From an uncultured Tessaracoccus sp. (GTDB lineage Bacteria; Actinomycetota; Actinomycetes; Propionibacteriales; Propionibacteriaceae), in assembly GCF_947255005.1 (NCBI RefSeq), contig NZ_CAMYFI010000017.1, positions 1 through 46,641 of the forward strand: DNA of 46,641 bases. Reading direction: 5' to 3'. The position numbers were made by a program, and so were the translations under genes. The notes beneath the pieces were generated by a model, which had not been told where the DNA came from, made no database searches, and was given only the letters and a program-made list of their open reading frames with translations. This document shows positions 17,503-25,896 of this stretch, piece by piece (the stretch's first letter is position 1; each line of letters begins with the position of its first letter).

Positions 17503-18948
17503 ATGTTGCAGCAGCATGCGCATCCCCAGGCCAGTGACGGGCTCGACGACGACATTCAAGTCGCGCCGAGCCATCTGCTGGCGAAGCTGTACGCCTTCTT
17601 CTACAACAAGTTGGTGGGCCTCATCCTCATTCTCGCGACGGGACTGCTCACCCTCCTTGGCGTCCTGGCCCGGCAGATGCCTGACTCCGCCCGCTTCGAT
17701 CCGGCCCAGCGAGCCGCCTGGCTCGAACAGGTGCGCCCTATCTACGGTGGTTGGACGGACATCGTCGACGCGCTCGGCATTTTCCACATCTTCTCCTCGC
17801 CGATCTTCCTCACCGTCACCGCGCTGCTGGCGCTGTCGATCATTGCCTGCACCACCCATCGGCTACCACTGCTGTACCGCAAGGCCTACCGACCGCACAC
17901 CCACGTGCGCCCCACCTTCTACGAGCACGCGAAGCTGGCCACAGAGATCCGCTCCCCGAAGAGCCAAGCCGACGCGTTGGCCGCCGCGACCGCCGCGCTG
18001 CGCAAATCTGGGCACCGGGTGATCGCGGACGAAGACGGGGAGACGCTCTACGTCGACCGTTTCCACTGGGCACCGTTCGGTACCGCGGCTGCGCACCTGG
18101 GCTACGTGGTTGTGATGGCGGGCTTCCTCGTGAGCTCGTTCGCAGGCTTCCGTATTGACAACTTCGAACTCACCGTCGGCATCCCCCGCGATGTGGGCCA
18201 CGGCACTGGCCTCACCGCCGAGGCTAGGTCGTTCACCGATACCTACGACGATCAATGGGGCACCCCCATCGACTACGTCTCCGACCTCGTCGTCAGCCGC
18301 GACGGCGCCGAGCTCTCGCGGCAGATGGTCCGCGTCAACGATCCCCTCATCATTGACGGCATCTATTTCCACCAGGCATCCTTCGGGATCTCAGCGGTTA
18401 TCACCGTGCGGGATGCGCAGGGCCAAGAGCTCTTCCACGACGGGGTCCCGCTTGCCTGGAACACTCCCGACGAACGCGGGCATTACGGCGTGGCCGTGCT
18501 CGAGGAACAGGGTGTGGAGGTGTTCGTCATCGCCAACGCCTCCGGCACACGGGTTCCCGGCCTCGAGGCCGGCCAGGTGCGCGTGGAAACCTACCCTGTC
18601 GACTCCCGCACCCCACTGGGGCAGGCGATCGTTGATGCCGGATCAAGTGCGCAGGTGGGGGAGCTGACCGTCGGTTTCGATCGTGAACAGCAGTACACGA
18701 GCCTCATCGTCAAGCGAGACCCGGGAACGGCCATCGTGTGGATCGGGTGCGCGCTGCTGATCGTCGGGACCTGCCTCACGATGGGGCTGCCACACCGCCG
18801 ACAGTGGGTGCGCGTCACCCCCGACGGCGACGGCTCCCGCATCCAGATGGCCACCCCCGACAAGCCGGACTCGGCGCGGCGCCGGCTCTTCGACCAACTC
18901 GCCCGCTCAATCCAAGGCGCCACGGAAGGCACTGAACGAAAGGTGTAG
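17503..18948 (+). CDS. resB: Cytochrome c biogenesis protein ResB/Ccs1
   Basis: The protein has 481 residues. Four membrane helices are visible (about 40-60, 100-120, 180-203 and 405-425), and the long stretch between the third and fourth is a large extracytoplasmic domain, the ResB/Ccs1 layout. The segment FGTAAAHLGYVVVMAGFLVSS has the haem-related His of helix 3. With CcsA it forms the System II synthase that exports haem and attaches it to CxxCH motifs. It begins 3 nt after the TPR gene and ends 2 nt before ccsA. Confidence 0.93.
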   Translation: MLQQHAHPQASDGLDDDIQVAPSHLLAKLYAFFYNKLVGLILILATGLLTLLGVLARQMPDSARFDPAQRAAWLEQVRPIYGGWTDIVDALGIFHIFSSPIFLTVTALLALSIIACTTHRLPLLYRKAYRPHTHVRPTFYEHAKLATEIRSPKSQADALAAATAALRKSGHRVIADEDGETLYVDRFHWAPFGTAAAHLGYVVVMAGFLVSSFAGFRIDNFELTVGIPRDVGHGTGLTAEARSFTDTYDDQWGTPIDYVSDLVVSRDGAELSRQMVRVNDPLIIDGIYFHQASFGISAVITVRDAQGQELFHDGVPLAWNTPDERGHYGVAVLEEQGVEVFVIANASGTRVPGLEAGQVRVETYPVDSRTPLGQAIVDAGSSAQVGELTVGFDREQQYTSLIVKRDPGTAIVWIGCALLIVGTCLTMGLPHRRQWVRVTPDGDGSRIQMATPDKPDSARRRLFDQLARSIQGATEGTERKV

Positions 18949-18950
18949 CC

Positions 18951-19862
18951 ATGCTCGAAACTGCACAGTTACTACTTATCGCGACGACCGTCCTGACACT
19001 GGTGTCGTTCGCGTGTTATGTGGTGGCGTTTTGGTTCTCTCACCAAGCCAAGGCGACGGCCCGCGTCAAGCAGAAGGCGCTCGTAGGCGCCGACGCCGAC
19101 GCCCAGCAGTCGACGACGGACGAGCCCGAGCAGGGGAAGCGAGGGGGAACGTCGCGAGGCACCGTGTGGCTCGGATCGACGCTGATGCGTGTGAACCTGC
19201 TGCTGCTCACCGCCTCGCTCATCACACGCGCGATCTCGACGGGGCACGCTCCGTTTGCGAACCACTACGAGTTCGCCGTGTCGTTCGCGTGGGGCATGAT
19301 CCTCGCGCACGTGCTTGTGGAGTGGAAGTATCGAGTGCGAACGCTCGCGCTGGGCGTTTTGCCAGTGATCTTCGGCATGTTGCTCTACGCTACAACGCTC
19401 TCCTATGAGGCGAAGCCGTTGATGCCAGCGCTGCAGAATTCACCGCTGCTCACCACGCACGTGTTCTGCGCAGCGCTCGCCTACGGTGCGGCCGCAGTCG
19501 GCTTCGGTGCCGCGGTGATGTACCTGCTCGGTCCCCACGTACCGTGGAAGGGGTGGCCGAAACAGGAGATCCTCGACGAGATCGGCTACAAGTCAGTAGT
19601 GGCGACGTTCCCGCTGCTCACCATCATGATCGTGCTGGGCGCACTGTGGGCAAACATCGCGTGGGGTCGCTACTGGAGCTGGGATCCGAAAGAGACGGCC
19701 GCGCTCGTCACCTGGCTGGTCTACGGCGCCTATCTCCATGCGCGGGTGACACGCGGCTGGACCGGGAAACGGTCGGCGTGGTTGCTGGTGCTCGGCTTCG
19801 CCGCGATCATCTTCACCTACTTCGGAAACCTCTTCTTCGGCGGATTGCACTCCTACGCATGA
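18951..19862 (+). CDS. ccsA: Cytochrome c biogenesis protein CcsA/ResC (haem handling)
   Basis: The protein has 303 residues with about eight membrane helices. The tryptophan-rich WWD haem-binding segment is seen as WGRYWSWDPKETAALVTWL near residues 236-254, with flanking histidines (HYEF near 103 and HVF near 170) that can ligate haem. It is the second half of the System II cytochrome c synthase with ResB. Its stop overlaps the start of the thioredoxin-like gene (ATGA). A charged Gly/Glu-rich loop near residues 45-65 is an extra insertion. Confidence 0.93.
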   Translation: MLETAQLLLIATTVLTLVSFACYVVAFWFSHQAKATARVKQKALVGADADAQQSTTDEPEQGKRGGTSRGTVWLGSTLMRVNLLLLTASLITRAISTGHAPFANHYEFAVSFAWGMILAHVLVEWKYRVRTLALGVLPVIFGMLLYATTLSYEAKPLMPALQNSPLLTTHVFCAALAYGAAAVGFGAAVMYLLGPHVPWKGWPKQEILDEIGYKSVVATFPLLTIMIVLGALWANIAWGRYWSWDPKETAALVTWLVYGAYLHARVTRGWTGKRSAWLLVLGFAAIIFTYFGNLFFGGLHSYA

Positions 19863-20443
19863 GCACCGCCAAGCACACGCAAGGCCGCGGCGGGCTCGTC
19901 GGACTGCTCATCGTCGTGGCGATTACAGCTGCGGCGCTGATCGTCGGCAACCAGTTCGTCGGATCTTCCGGCGGGCAGGGAGCCTCTCCGGGGGCATCGT
20001 CGACGGTGGATGTCGCAGGGGCTCAACGGCGGCCCGCAGTGGGGGAGCAGGCTCCCCGGCTGGCTGCTGCGTCACTGAACGGCGCGTTCGACCTTGCCGA
20101 GGCAGACAAGCCCACGTGGGTGGTGTTCATGGCCTCGTGGTGCCAGCAGTGTCGCGCTGAGGCGCCCGATGTCGCCGCCGCGGCGAAGGCACGCGACGAC
20201 GTGGAAATCGTCGGGGTCTATCTCGGCGAGGACGAGGAGACGGTGCGGGCGTACAACGAACGGCTGGGCCTGACGTTCACGGCCATCCCAGACGAGTCGC
20301 AGAAGCTCGCGGCATCGTACGGGGTGCGCGCGATTCCGGCGCACTATTTCGTTGACGCCGATGGGGCCGTGCGGGAGCTGGCGTTCGGGGCGCTGTCCGC
20401 CGACGCGATTGAAGAGCATCTGGACCGGCTCGTGGGCGGATGA
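19859..20443 (+). CDS. Thioredoxin-like protein of the ResA/TlpA family
   Basis: The protein has 194 residues. An N-terminal membrane helix (about 12-34) tethers an extracytoplasmic thioredoxin fold with the active-site motif CQQC at 95-98 (FMASWCQQCRAEAP) and the cis-Pro loop VRAIPAHYFVD. ResA-type proteins reduce the disulphide of apocytochrome CxxCH sites so that haem can be attached. The ATG overlaps the ccsA stop. It is the last gene of the nrf-ccs operon and converges with hemL after 34 bp. Confidence 0.93.
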   Translation: MSTAKHTQGRGGLVGLLIVVAITAAALIVGNQFVGSSGGQGASPGASSTVDVAGAQRRPAVGEQAPRLAAASLNGAFDLAEADKPTWVVFMASWCQQCRAEAPDVAAAAKARDDVEIVGVYLGEDEETVRAYNERLGLTFTAIPDESQKLAASYGVRAIPAHYFVDADGAVRELAFGALSADAIEEHLDRLVGG

Positions 20444-20477
20444 GCCGACTGGTTCTCCGTCCGCGCGCCCGCCGCGC

Positions 20478-21773
20478 TCAGCCCTGGGCCGCTGCCTTCG
20501 CGGCGGCAGGTAGCGCGTCGATGATCCGGCCAATGGCCTCGTCGTCGTGGGCCGCCGACAGGAACCACGCCTCGAACGCCGACGGCGGTAGCGCGACGTG
20601 TTGGCTCAGCATCGCGTGGAAGAACCGGCCGAACGCAGCGGTGTCTTGCGCCTTCGCGTCCTCGTAGTTGCGCACTGGCTCGCCGCGGAAGAACACCGAG
20701 AACAGGCTGCTCGCGTGCTGCACCACGTGCGGCACCGATGCGGCGTTGAGTGCGTCGTGCACCGCACCCTGCAGCTCCTCCGAAACACGATTGACATGGG
20801 TGTACACCTCGTCGGTGGTGAGCCGGAGCGTGGCGATGCCAGCCGCCGTTGCCAGCGGATTCCCCGACAACGTACCCGCCTGGTACACCGGCCCGACGGG
20901 GGCCAACAGCTGCATGATTTCCTCGCGCCCGGCGAGCGCCGCCAGCGGCATGCCGCCACCCACCACCTTGCCGAAGGTGATGAGGTCGGGCGTGTAGCCA
21001 CCCTCAACCCCTAGCCATCCGCCCGGCGAGGTGCGGAACCCGGTGAGCACTTCGTCGACGATCATCAGCGCCCCGTGCTCCTCAGTGAGACGGCGAATCT
21101 CCAGGTTGAAGCCCTCAGACGGCGGCACCACGCCCATGTTGCACGGCACTGCCTCCGTGATGACACACGCGATCTCGCTGCCCGCCTGCGCGAATACTGC
21201 CCGCAGAGCGTCGATGTCGTTGTAGTCGACGACGATGGTGTCACCCGCCGCGGCTGGCGTCACGCCGGCAGACCCGGGCAACCCCTGGGTAGCCAACCCC
21301 GACCCGGCGGCGGCGAGGAGCGCGTCGGAGTGTCCGTGGTAGCAGCCCGCGAACTTCACGATCTTGCTGCGCTGTGTCGCGCCGCGTGCCAGGCGGATGG
21401 CCGTCATCGTTGCTTCGGTGCCCGTCGACACGAACCGTACCTGCTGGGCGGCGGGCACCCGTTCGCGGATGAGCTCGGCCAGCTCCACTTCGGCGCTGGT
21501 GGGGGCGCCGAACGACAGCCCCTTCGCCGCAGCGTCCTGCACCGCGGCCACCACCTCGGGGTGCGCGTGGCCCAGCAGCGCCGGCCCCCACGAACATACG
21601 AGGTCGACGTAGTCCTGGCCGTTCACGTCGAAGATGTGCGGCCCTCGTGCCTTGGCGACGAACACCGGCGTGCCACCCACGGAACCGAACGCACGCACCG
21701 GCGACGACACACCGCCCGGGATGACCCCCTTCGCGCGACGAAACAGCGTGTCCATGTCGATTACTTCAGCCAT
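20478..21773 (-). CDS. hemL: Glutamate-1-semialdehyde 2,1-aminomutase
   Basis: The protein has 431 residues, the usual length. This PLP enzyme converts glutamate 1-semialdehyde to 5-aminolevulinate. The PLP lysine is in LITFGKVVGGGMP (near residue 265); VSTGTEATMTAIRLAR, CYHGHSD and VDEVLTGFR are the other class III aminotransferase signatures. The start overlaps the hemB stop by 13 nt. It is the last gene of the minus-strand haem operon; its substrate comes from HemA encoded on the other side of the cluster. Confidence 0.97.
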   Translation of the reverse strand: MAEVIDMDTLFRRAKGVIPGGVSSPVRAFGSVGGTPVFVAKARGPHIFDVNGQDYVDLVCSWGPALLGHAHPEVVAAVQDAAAKGLSFGAPTSAEVELAELIRERVPAAQQVRFVSTGTEATMTAIRLARGATQRSKIVKFAGCYHGHSDALLAAAGSGLATQGLPGSAGVTPAAAGDTIVVDYNDIDALRAVFAQAGSEIACVITEAVPCNMGVVPPSEGFNLEIRRLTEEHGALMIVDEVLTGFRTSPGGWLGVEGGYTPDLITFGKVVGGGMPLAALAGREEIMQLLAPVGPVYQAGTLSGNPLATAAGIATLRLTTDEVYTHVNRVSEELQGAVHDALNAASVPHVVQHASSLFSVFFRGEPVRNYEDAKAQDTAAFGRFFHAMLSQHVALPPSAFEAWFLSAAHDDEAIGRIIDALPAAAKAAAQG

Positions 21774-22732
21774 GAGGCCATCTCCAATCCCCAGTAGGTG
21801 AGCACAATATCGGCGCCCGCGCGCACGATGGCGATAACGGATTCGTCGATGGCGCGCTCGCGGTCAATCCAGCCGTTCGCGGCGGCCGCCTCGATCATGG
21901 CGTACTCGCCCGACACCTGATACGCCGCGACGGGCACGTCGGAGATCTCCGCCACGTCGGCCAGCACATCGAGGTAGTAACCGGCGGGCTTCACCATCAC
22001 CATGTCGGCGCCTTCTGCCAAGTCGAGGTCGGTTTCGCGCACGCCCTCGCGGCGGTTGGCTGGGTCTTGTTGGTAGGTGCGGCGGTCGCCCTGCAGCGTC
22101 GAAGTGACCGCCTCGCGGAACGGGCCGTAGAAGCTCGACGCGTACTTTGCCGAGTAGGCGAGGATGGCGGTGTCGATATGGCCCTCGCCGTCGAGCGCAG
22201 CGCGGATGGCTTCGATCTGGCCGTCCATCATGCCGGAGGGTGCGACGACGTGCGCGCCCGCGTTGGCCTGCGCGATCGCCATCGACGCGTAGGCGGCGAG
22301 GGTGGCGTCGTTGTCGACGGTGCCGTCGTCGGCGAGGAATCCGCAGTGTCCGTGCGAGGTGAACTCGTCGAGGCAGGTGTCGGCCATGACGACGGTGTCG
22401 TCGCCCACCGCGTCGCGACAGGCGGCGATGCCGCGCTGCAAGATGCCGTCCTCGGCCCACGCCTGCGACCCGCGATCGTCTTTGACCTCGTCTAAGGGGA
22501 CACCGAACAGCATGATGCCGCCGAGGCCGGCGTTCGCAACGTCTTCGGCTACGCGCTTGATGCCCTCGGTGGTGTGGCGGCGGACGCCGGGCATGGAAGA
22601 GATTTCGCCTTCGTCGTCGGCCACGAAGGCAGGGAGTACGAGCTGGCTGGGATGGACGCGGGTCTCGCGGACCAGACTGCGCATGGCCGAAGTGGTGCGC
22701 AAGCGGCGCGGGCGAAGGGAAATGTGGGTCAT
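21761..22732 (-). CDS. hemB: Porphobilinogen synthase (5-aminolevulinate dehydratase)
   Basis: The protein has 323 residues. I chose ATG 22732 because it gives the family start RPRRLRTTSAMRSLVRET; an in-frame ATG at 22774 lies inside a palindromic repeat. The enzyme condenses two 5-aminolevulinates. The Schiff-base lysines appear in YSAKYASSFYGPFREA and MVKPAGYYLD. The metal-loop segment VMADTCLDEFTSHGHCG has two cysteines, which points to the zinc-containing type. The leader carries a 76-bp palindromic repeat ending 25 nt before the start. Confidence 0.96.
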   Translation of the reverse strand: MTHISLRPRRLRTTSAMRSLVRETRVHPSQLVLPAFVADDEGEISSMPGVRRHTTEGIKRVAEDVANAGLGGIMLFGVPLDEVKDDRGSQAWAEDGILQRGIAACRDAVGDDTVVMADTCLDEFTSHGHCGFLADDGTVDNDATLAAYASMAIAQANAGAHVVAPSGMMDGQIEAIRAALDGEGHIDTAILAYSAKYASSFYGPFREAVTSTLQGDRRTYQQDPANRREGVRETDLDLAEGADMVMVKPAGYYLDVLADVAEISDVPVAAYQVSGEYAMIEAAAANGWIDRERAIDESVIAIVRAGADIVLTYWGLEMASWLK

Positions 22733-23007
22733 GGCATCCACGTTACCGCGGAAAACCTGACCGTTATCCTCCACGAGAAGCTAATGGCCCCTTGTTTTGG
22801 CGGCTTTTCTTCGCGCGTGGAGGAAAACGGTCAAAACGGGCGGGATTGTGGCGCCGCGCCGGACGGATGGGGCCGGGCGTGCTGGTAGGGCGGGCAGCTG
22901 TGCGAGGGCAGCGGGCTGCGGGGCCGTCGCCGAATGACCGTTATCCTCCACGCCTGCAGAAAACACTCGAAAAGCGGGTCTCGTTCGCTTCTCGTGGAGG
23001 ATAACGG
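22733..23007. other. Intergenic region between hemCD and hemB
   Basis: The 275 bp hold two 76-bp palindromic repeats in opposite orientation (22758-22833 and 22935-23010) separated by 101 bp of GC-rich sequence. No gene is seen. Confidence 0.6.
22758..22833. repeat. 76-bp palindromic repeat, copy A
   Basis: Ends are TGACCGTTATCCTCCACG and, inverted, TGACCGTTTTCCTCCACG (one mismatch). It lies in the hemB leader. Its left arm continues AGAAGC, which matches the right arm of copy B, so the copies are head to head. Confidence 0.85.
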
Positions 23008-23010
23008 TCA
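22935..23010. repeat. 76-bp palindromic repeat, copy B
   Basis: Both 18-nt ends are perfect inverted copies of TGACCGTTATCCTCCACG. The outermost 3 nt on the right (23008-23010) are the stop codon of hemCD read on the minus strand. Confidence 0.87.
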
Positions 23011-24633
23011 ACTTTCGTGGATGCTCCCGATGGCCTCGACGAGCCCAGCCACGTCTTGCGTGGCCGCGGTGGCCGCGACGGGGACGCCTGCGGCGGCGAG
23101 CGCGCGCCGCGACGGCTCACCGAACGCGACGACGCGCACGTCGTCGCGCCACCCGAACAGCTGGGCGAACGCCCTCCCGACGGACCCCGACGTGACCACC
23201 ACCACGTCGAATTGCCCGGAACCCCAGGCGCGAATGGCCTCGCCAGGCGCACTATCCAGCGCTGCCATGGTGTAGACGGGCACGACGTCGACCGCCCACC
23301 CCTTCGCGCGCAGCCCGTCGGCCAGCGTGGGGGAGGAGAGCTTCGAGCCTGGAATCAGCACTCGGCCGGGCCCCTCGGGGAAGGAAGCCGCCAGCGCACG
23401 TCCGCTCGATTCCCACTCCGGGACGAGATCGACGACGTATCCCGCCGCCTCGAGCGCCCTCGCTGTCACCGCTCCGACCGCAGCCACGCGCGCTCCTTCT
23501 GGCAGCCGGATCCCGCGCTTGGACAGGGATCGCACGGTGTTTGCCGAAGTCACGGCCACCCAGTCGGCGTCCCGCAGCGGCTGGCTGAGCGGCACATCCA
23601 CCGCTTCCTGCACGGGCTGGCAGAACACCTCCGCACCCGTGGCCCTCAACCCGTCCGCGAGCGCCCCATCGGCGCGCGGCAGGAACACCTGCACCCCCGC
23701 GAGCGGCGTGTTCCCTCTCCAGAGCGAGGCATCGTCATGCAGGTTGGCTAGCCGCGACGGGCGCGTCGCATCCAGTTCGGCGACGTCGGCCGCGCCGCCG
23801 TCGAGCAGCGCGCGCACCACGTCGTCAGCCGCATTGCCAGTAAGCTGCCGCTCCACCAACACCGACGATCGCCCGTCGAGCGCGAACACCCCGGCGCGCA
23901 GCACACCGTCGGTTACCAGCGCCGCGATGGGCGCCGCACAGCCGCCGCCCAATCCGGCGAGCACCGCTCGCTCGGCTTCCACCGCCTGTCGGGCCTCGGC
24001 GTCGTTGACGGCGGCCAGGGTCTGCAGCACTTCGGCGTTGTCAGCGCGGCATTCGAGCGCCAGCGCGCCTTGGCCTGGCGCGGGCAGGATGGGGAGTAGT
24101 TCGTCGATCTGGTCTGCCATGCCCAACCGACGAAGCCCCGCCGCCGCAAGCACGACAGCGTTGAGATCGCCGTCGGCGACCCGCGCCAGGCGCGTGCCGA
24201 CGTTGCCGCGGATGTCGACGTACTGCAGGTCGGGCCGCAGCGCGCGCAGCTGGGCAACCCGCCGGGGCGACCCGGTGCCCACCTTCGCGCCGGCGGGCAG
24301 ATCGTCGAGCCGGCGCCCGGCGGCGCAGAGCGCGTCGTGGGGGCAGGCTCGCTCAGGTACGGCGGCGACGGCGAGCCCTGGCACTGCTGCGGTGGGGAGG
24401 TCTTTCAGCGAGTGGACGGCGAAGTCGCAGCGCCCGTCGAGGATGGCGGTGCGCAGCTCCGCGGCGAACACGCCGAGCGTGCCGAGCCTAGTGAGCGACC
24501 CACGCTCCACGTCGCCGCCGGTGCGGATGCGCACCAGCTCGACGGTGTGCCCGAGCGCCCGCAGTTGGTCAGCCACGAGCTCCGATTGGGTCACCGCTAG
24601 CAGCGACGCCCGCGTGCCAAGCCTCAAATGCAT
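23008..24633 (-). CDS. hemCD: Fused hydroxymethylbilane synthase / uroporphyrinogen-III synthase
   Basis: The protein has 541 residues in two parts. Residues 1 to about 300 are HemC: RLGTRASLLAVTQ, FAVHSLKDLPT, GTGSPRRVAQL, DIRGNVGTRL and the cofactor-binding Cys in GLGGGCAAPIA, which holds the dipyrromethane primer. Residues about 310-541 are HemD: VFLPRADGALADGL, WVAVTSANTVRSL, VAAVGAVTARAL and VVVTSGSVGRAF. The two domains join linear tetrapyrrole formation to ring closure with D-ring inversion. The start is ATG 24633, 9 nt after hemY. The stop codon is provided by the end of a 76-bp repeat, so the reading frame runs directly into the repeat. Confidence 0.95.
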   Translation of the reverse strand: MHLRLGTRASLLAVTQSELVADQLRALGHTVELVRIRTGGDVERGSLTRLGTLGVFAAELRTAILDGRCDFAVHSLKDLPTAAVPGLAVAAVPERACPHDALCAAGRRLDDLPAGAKVGTGSPRRVAQLRALRPDLQYVDIRGNVGTRLARVADGDLNAVVLAAAGLRRLGMADQIDELLPILPAPGQGALALECRADNAEVLQTLAAVNDAEARQAVEAERAVLAGLGGGCAAPIAALVTDGVLRAGVFALDGRSSVLVERQLTGNAADDVVRALLDGGAADVAELDATRPSRLANLHDDASLWRGNTPLAGVQVFLPRADGALADGLRATGAEVFCQPVQEAVDVPLSQPLRDADWVAVTSANTVRSLSKRGIRLPEGARVAAVGAVTARALEAAGYVVDLVPEWESSGRALAASFPEGPGRVLIPGSKLSSPTLADGLRAKGWAVDVVPVYTMAALDSAPGEAIRAWGSGQFDVVVVTSGSVGRAFAQLFGWRDDVRVVAFGEPSRRALAAAGVPVAATAATQDVAGLVEAIGSIHES

Positions 24634-24642
24634 GCCAGCTCC

Positions 24643-25896
24643 TCACCGAATCCGTTGCGCGGCCTCAACCACCGGCCCGATGCCGTTGCCGTCGAGCCAC
24701 GCGCCCACCACATCGACGCCAACCGACGCCGCCGCCTCCAGCACGGCCTCGCGCGCATCAGCGGCGATCCGCCCGGGCATCTCGTGGGGGATGGCGACGA
24801 CGTCGCGGATGTGGCCGCTCAAATCCAGTTTGGGCAGCGCCGATGCATCCGCCGCCACCACCTCACGAGACGGCGCCTCCGCCCCGCCGTACGACAGCCG
24901 CAACACATGCACGCCCTCCACCCACGGCCACTTGCGCGAGTAGTGAGTGAGCGCCCGGGCGACGATGGCGTCGTCGCGCTCACCCATCAGCAGCCCAGAT
25001 CCGACGGGGTCCGCGCCGAGTCCTGGGTGGTCGCTCGCCACCAGCACAACCTGCGATGGCGTGGTGGCCGCTGGCTCCGACACCGTCGCGCCCAGCCCCG
25101 CCAGCAGTCGCGCTGTCACCGCACCGGGGGTGGCGAGCACGACGCGATCGGCCCGCAACTGTCCATCACTCGTAGCCACGACGAACTCAGCGCCGTCGCG
25201 CTTCACCGCGGACACGGCGCATCCGCACCGTACCTCCAGCGGCGCCGCCAGCTCCTGGATCAGGCGGAACATCCCTCCGACGGGCTGCGCCACCGCCGCC
25301 TGCCCGGGGCGCCTGAGCGATGCCACCGCGCCCAACAGCGACCCCTCCGCCGCCAACGCCCCCAACAGCTTCGGCGCGAACACGTCGAGCCGCACATCCA
25401 TCGGGTCCGAGCGGTACACGCCGCGCGTCAGCGGCGCCATGAGTTTCCGGACGACGCCTTGCCCCATGCGCGCCTCCGCAAGCTGGCCTGCGGTGGTGGC
25501 GTCGGCGCCGACGCTGCGATCGAGGCTCAGATCTCGCTCCACCTGCGCGCGCTCATCCGCGGTCAGTACCCTGAGCGCCGGGTCGTCGAGCGATCCCGGG
25601 ATGCCCAGCACCCCGTCGGCGAGTGGCACGATGCAATCGCTCCACCACACGTGCGGCTGTCCGGCCGGCCCGGCCACTGTCAGGCCGAGCTCATCGCACA
25701 GCGCCTGCGCGGCCGCGCTGCGGGTGGCGAACGCCTCGGCTCCCGCGTCGACGCGCACCCCGCCCACCTCGACGGGCGCGATCATCCCACCCGGCGCGTT
25801 CGCCGCTTCGAGCACCACCACGTCGTGCCCGGAGTCGACGAGATTCCGCGCGGCGAGCAGCCCCGCCAGGCCGCCTCCGACGACAACGGCGCTCAT
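24643..25896 (-). CDS. hemY: Coproporphyrinogen III oxidase (HemY/CgoX type)
   Basis: The protein has 417 residues. The start ATG 25896 overlaps the hemE stop (ATGA); a longer upstream frame is only hemE read out of frame. The N-terminal dinucleotide-binding motif VVVGGGLAGLLAARNL and the ADP-binding Glu in VVLEAANAPGGM mark an FAD amine-oxidase fold; GVYRSDPMDV and SKWPWVEG-like segments are typical of the family. In actinobacteria this enzyme oxidises coproporphyrinogen III to coproporphyrin III, feeding CpfC and ChdC encoded nearby. It is somewhat shorter than many homologues (about 450 residues) but has both ends. Confidence 0.94.
   Translation of the reverse strand: MSAVVVGGGLAGLLAARNLVDSGHDVVVLEAANAPGGMIAPVEVGGVRVDAGAEAFATRSAAAQALCDELGLTVAGPAGQPHVWWSDCIVPLADGVLGIPGSLDDPALRVLTADERAQVERDLSLDRSVGADATTAGQLAEARMGQGVVRKLMAPLTRGVYRSDPMDVRLDVFAPKLLGALAAEGSLLGAVASLRRPGQAAVAQPVGGMFRLIQELAAPLEVRCGCAVSAVKRDGAEFVVATSDGQLRADRVVLATPGAVTARLLAGLGATVSEPAATTPSQVVLVASDHPGLGADPVGSGLLMGERDDAIVARALTHYSRKWPWVEGVHVLRLSYGGAEAPSREVVAADASALPKLDLSGHIRDVVAIPHEMPGRIAADAREAVLEAAASVGVDVVGAWLDGNGIGPVVEAAQRIR

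Noticed and set aside
23327..24943. Open frame of 538 codons on the plus strand
   Set aside because: Antisense to hemCD and hemY; the Ser/Ala-rich sequence is typical of a shadow frame.
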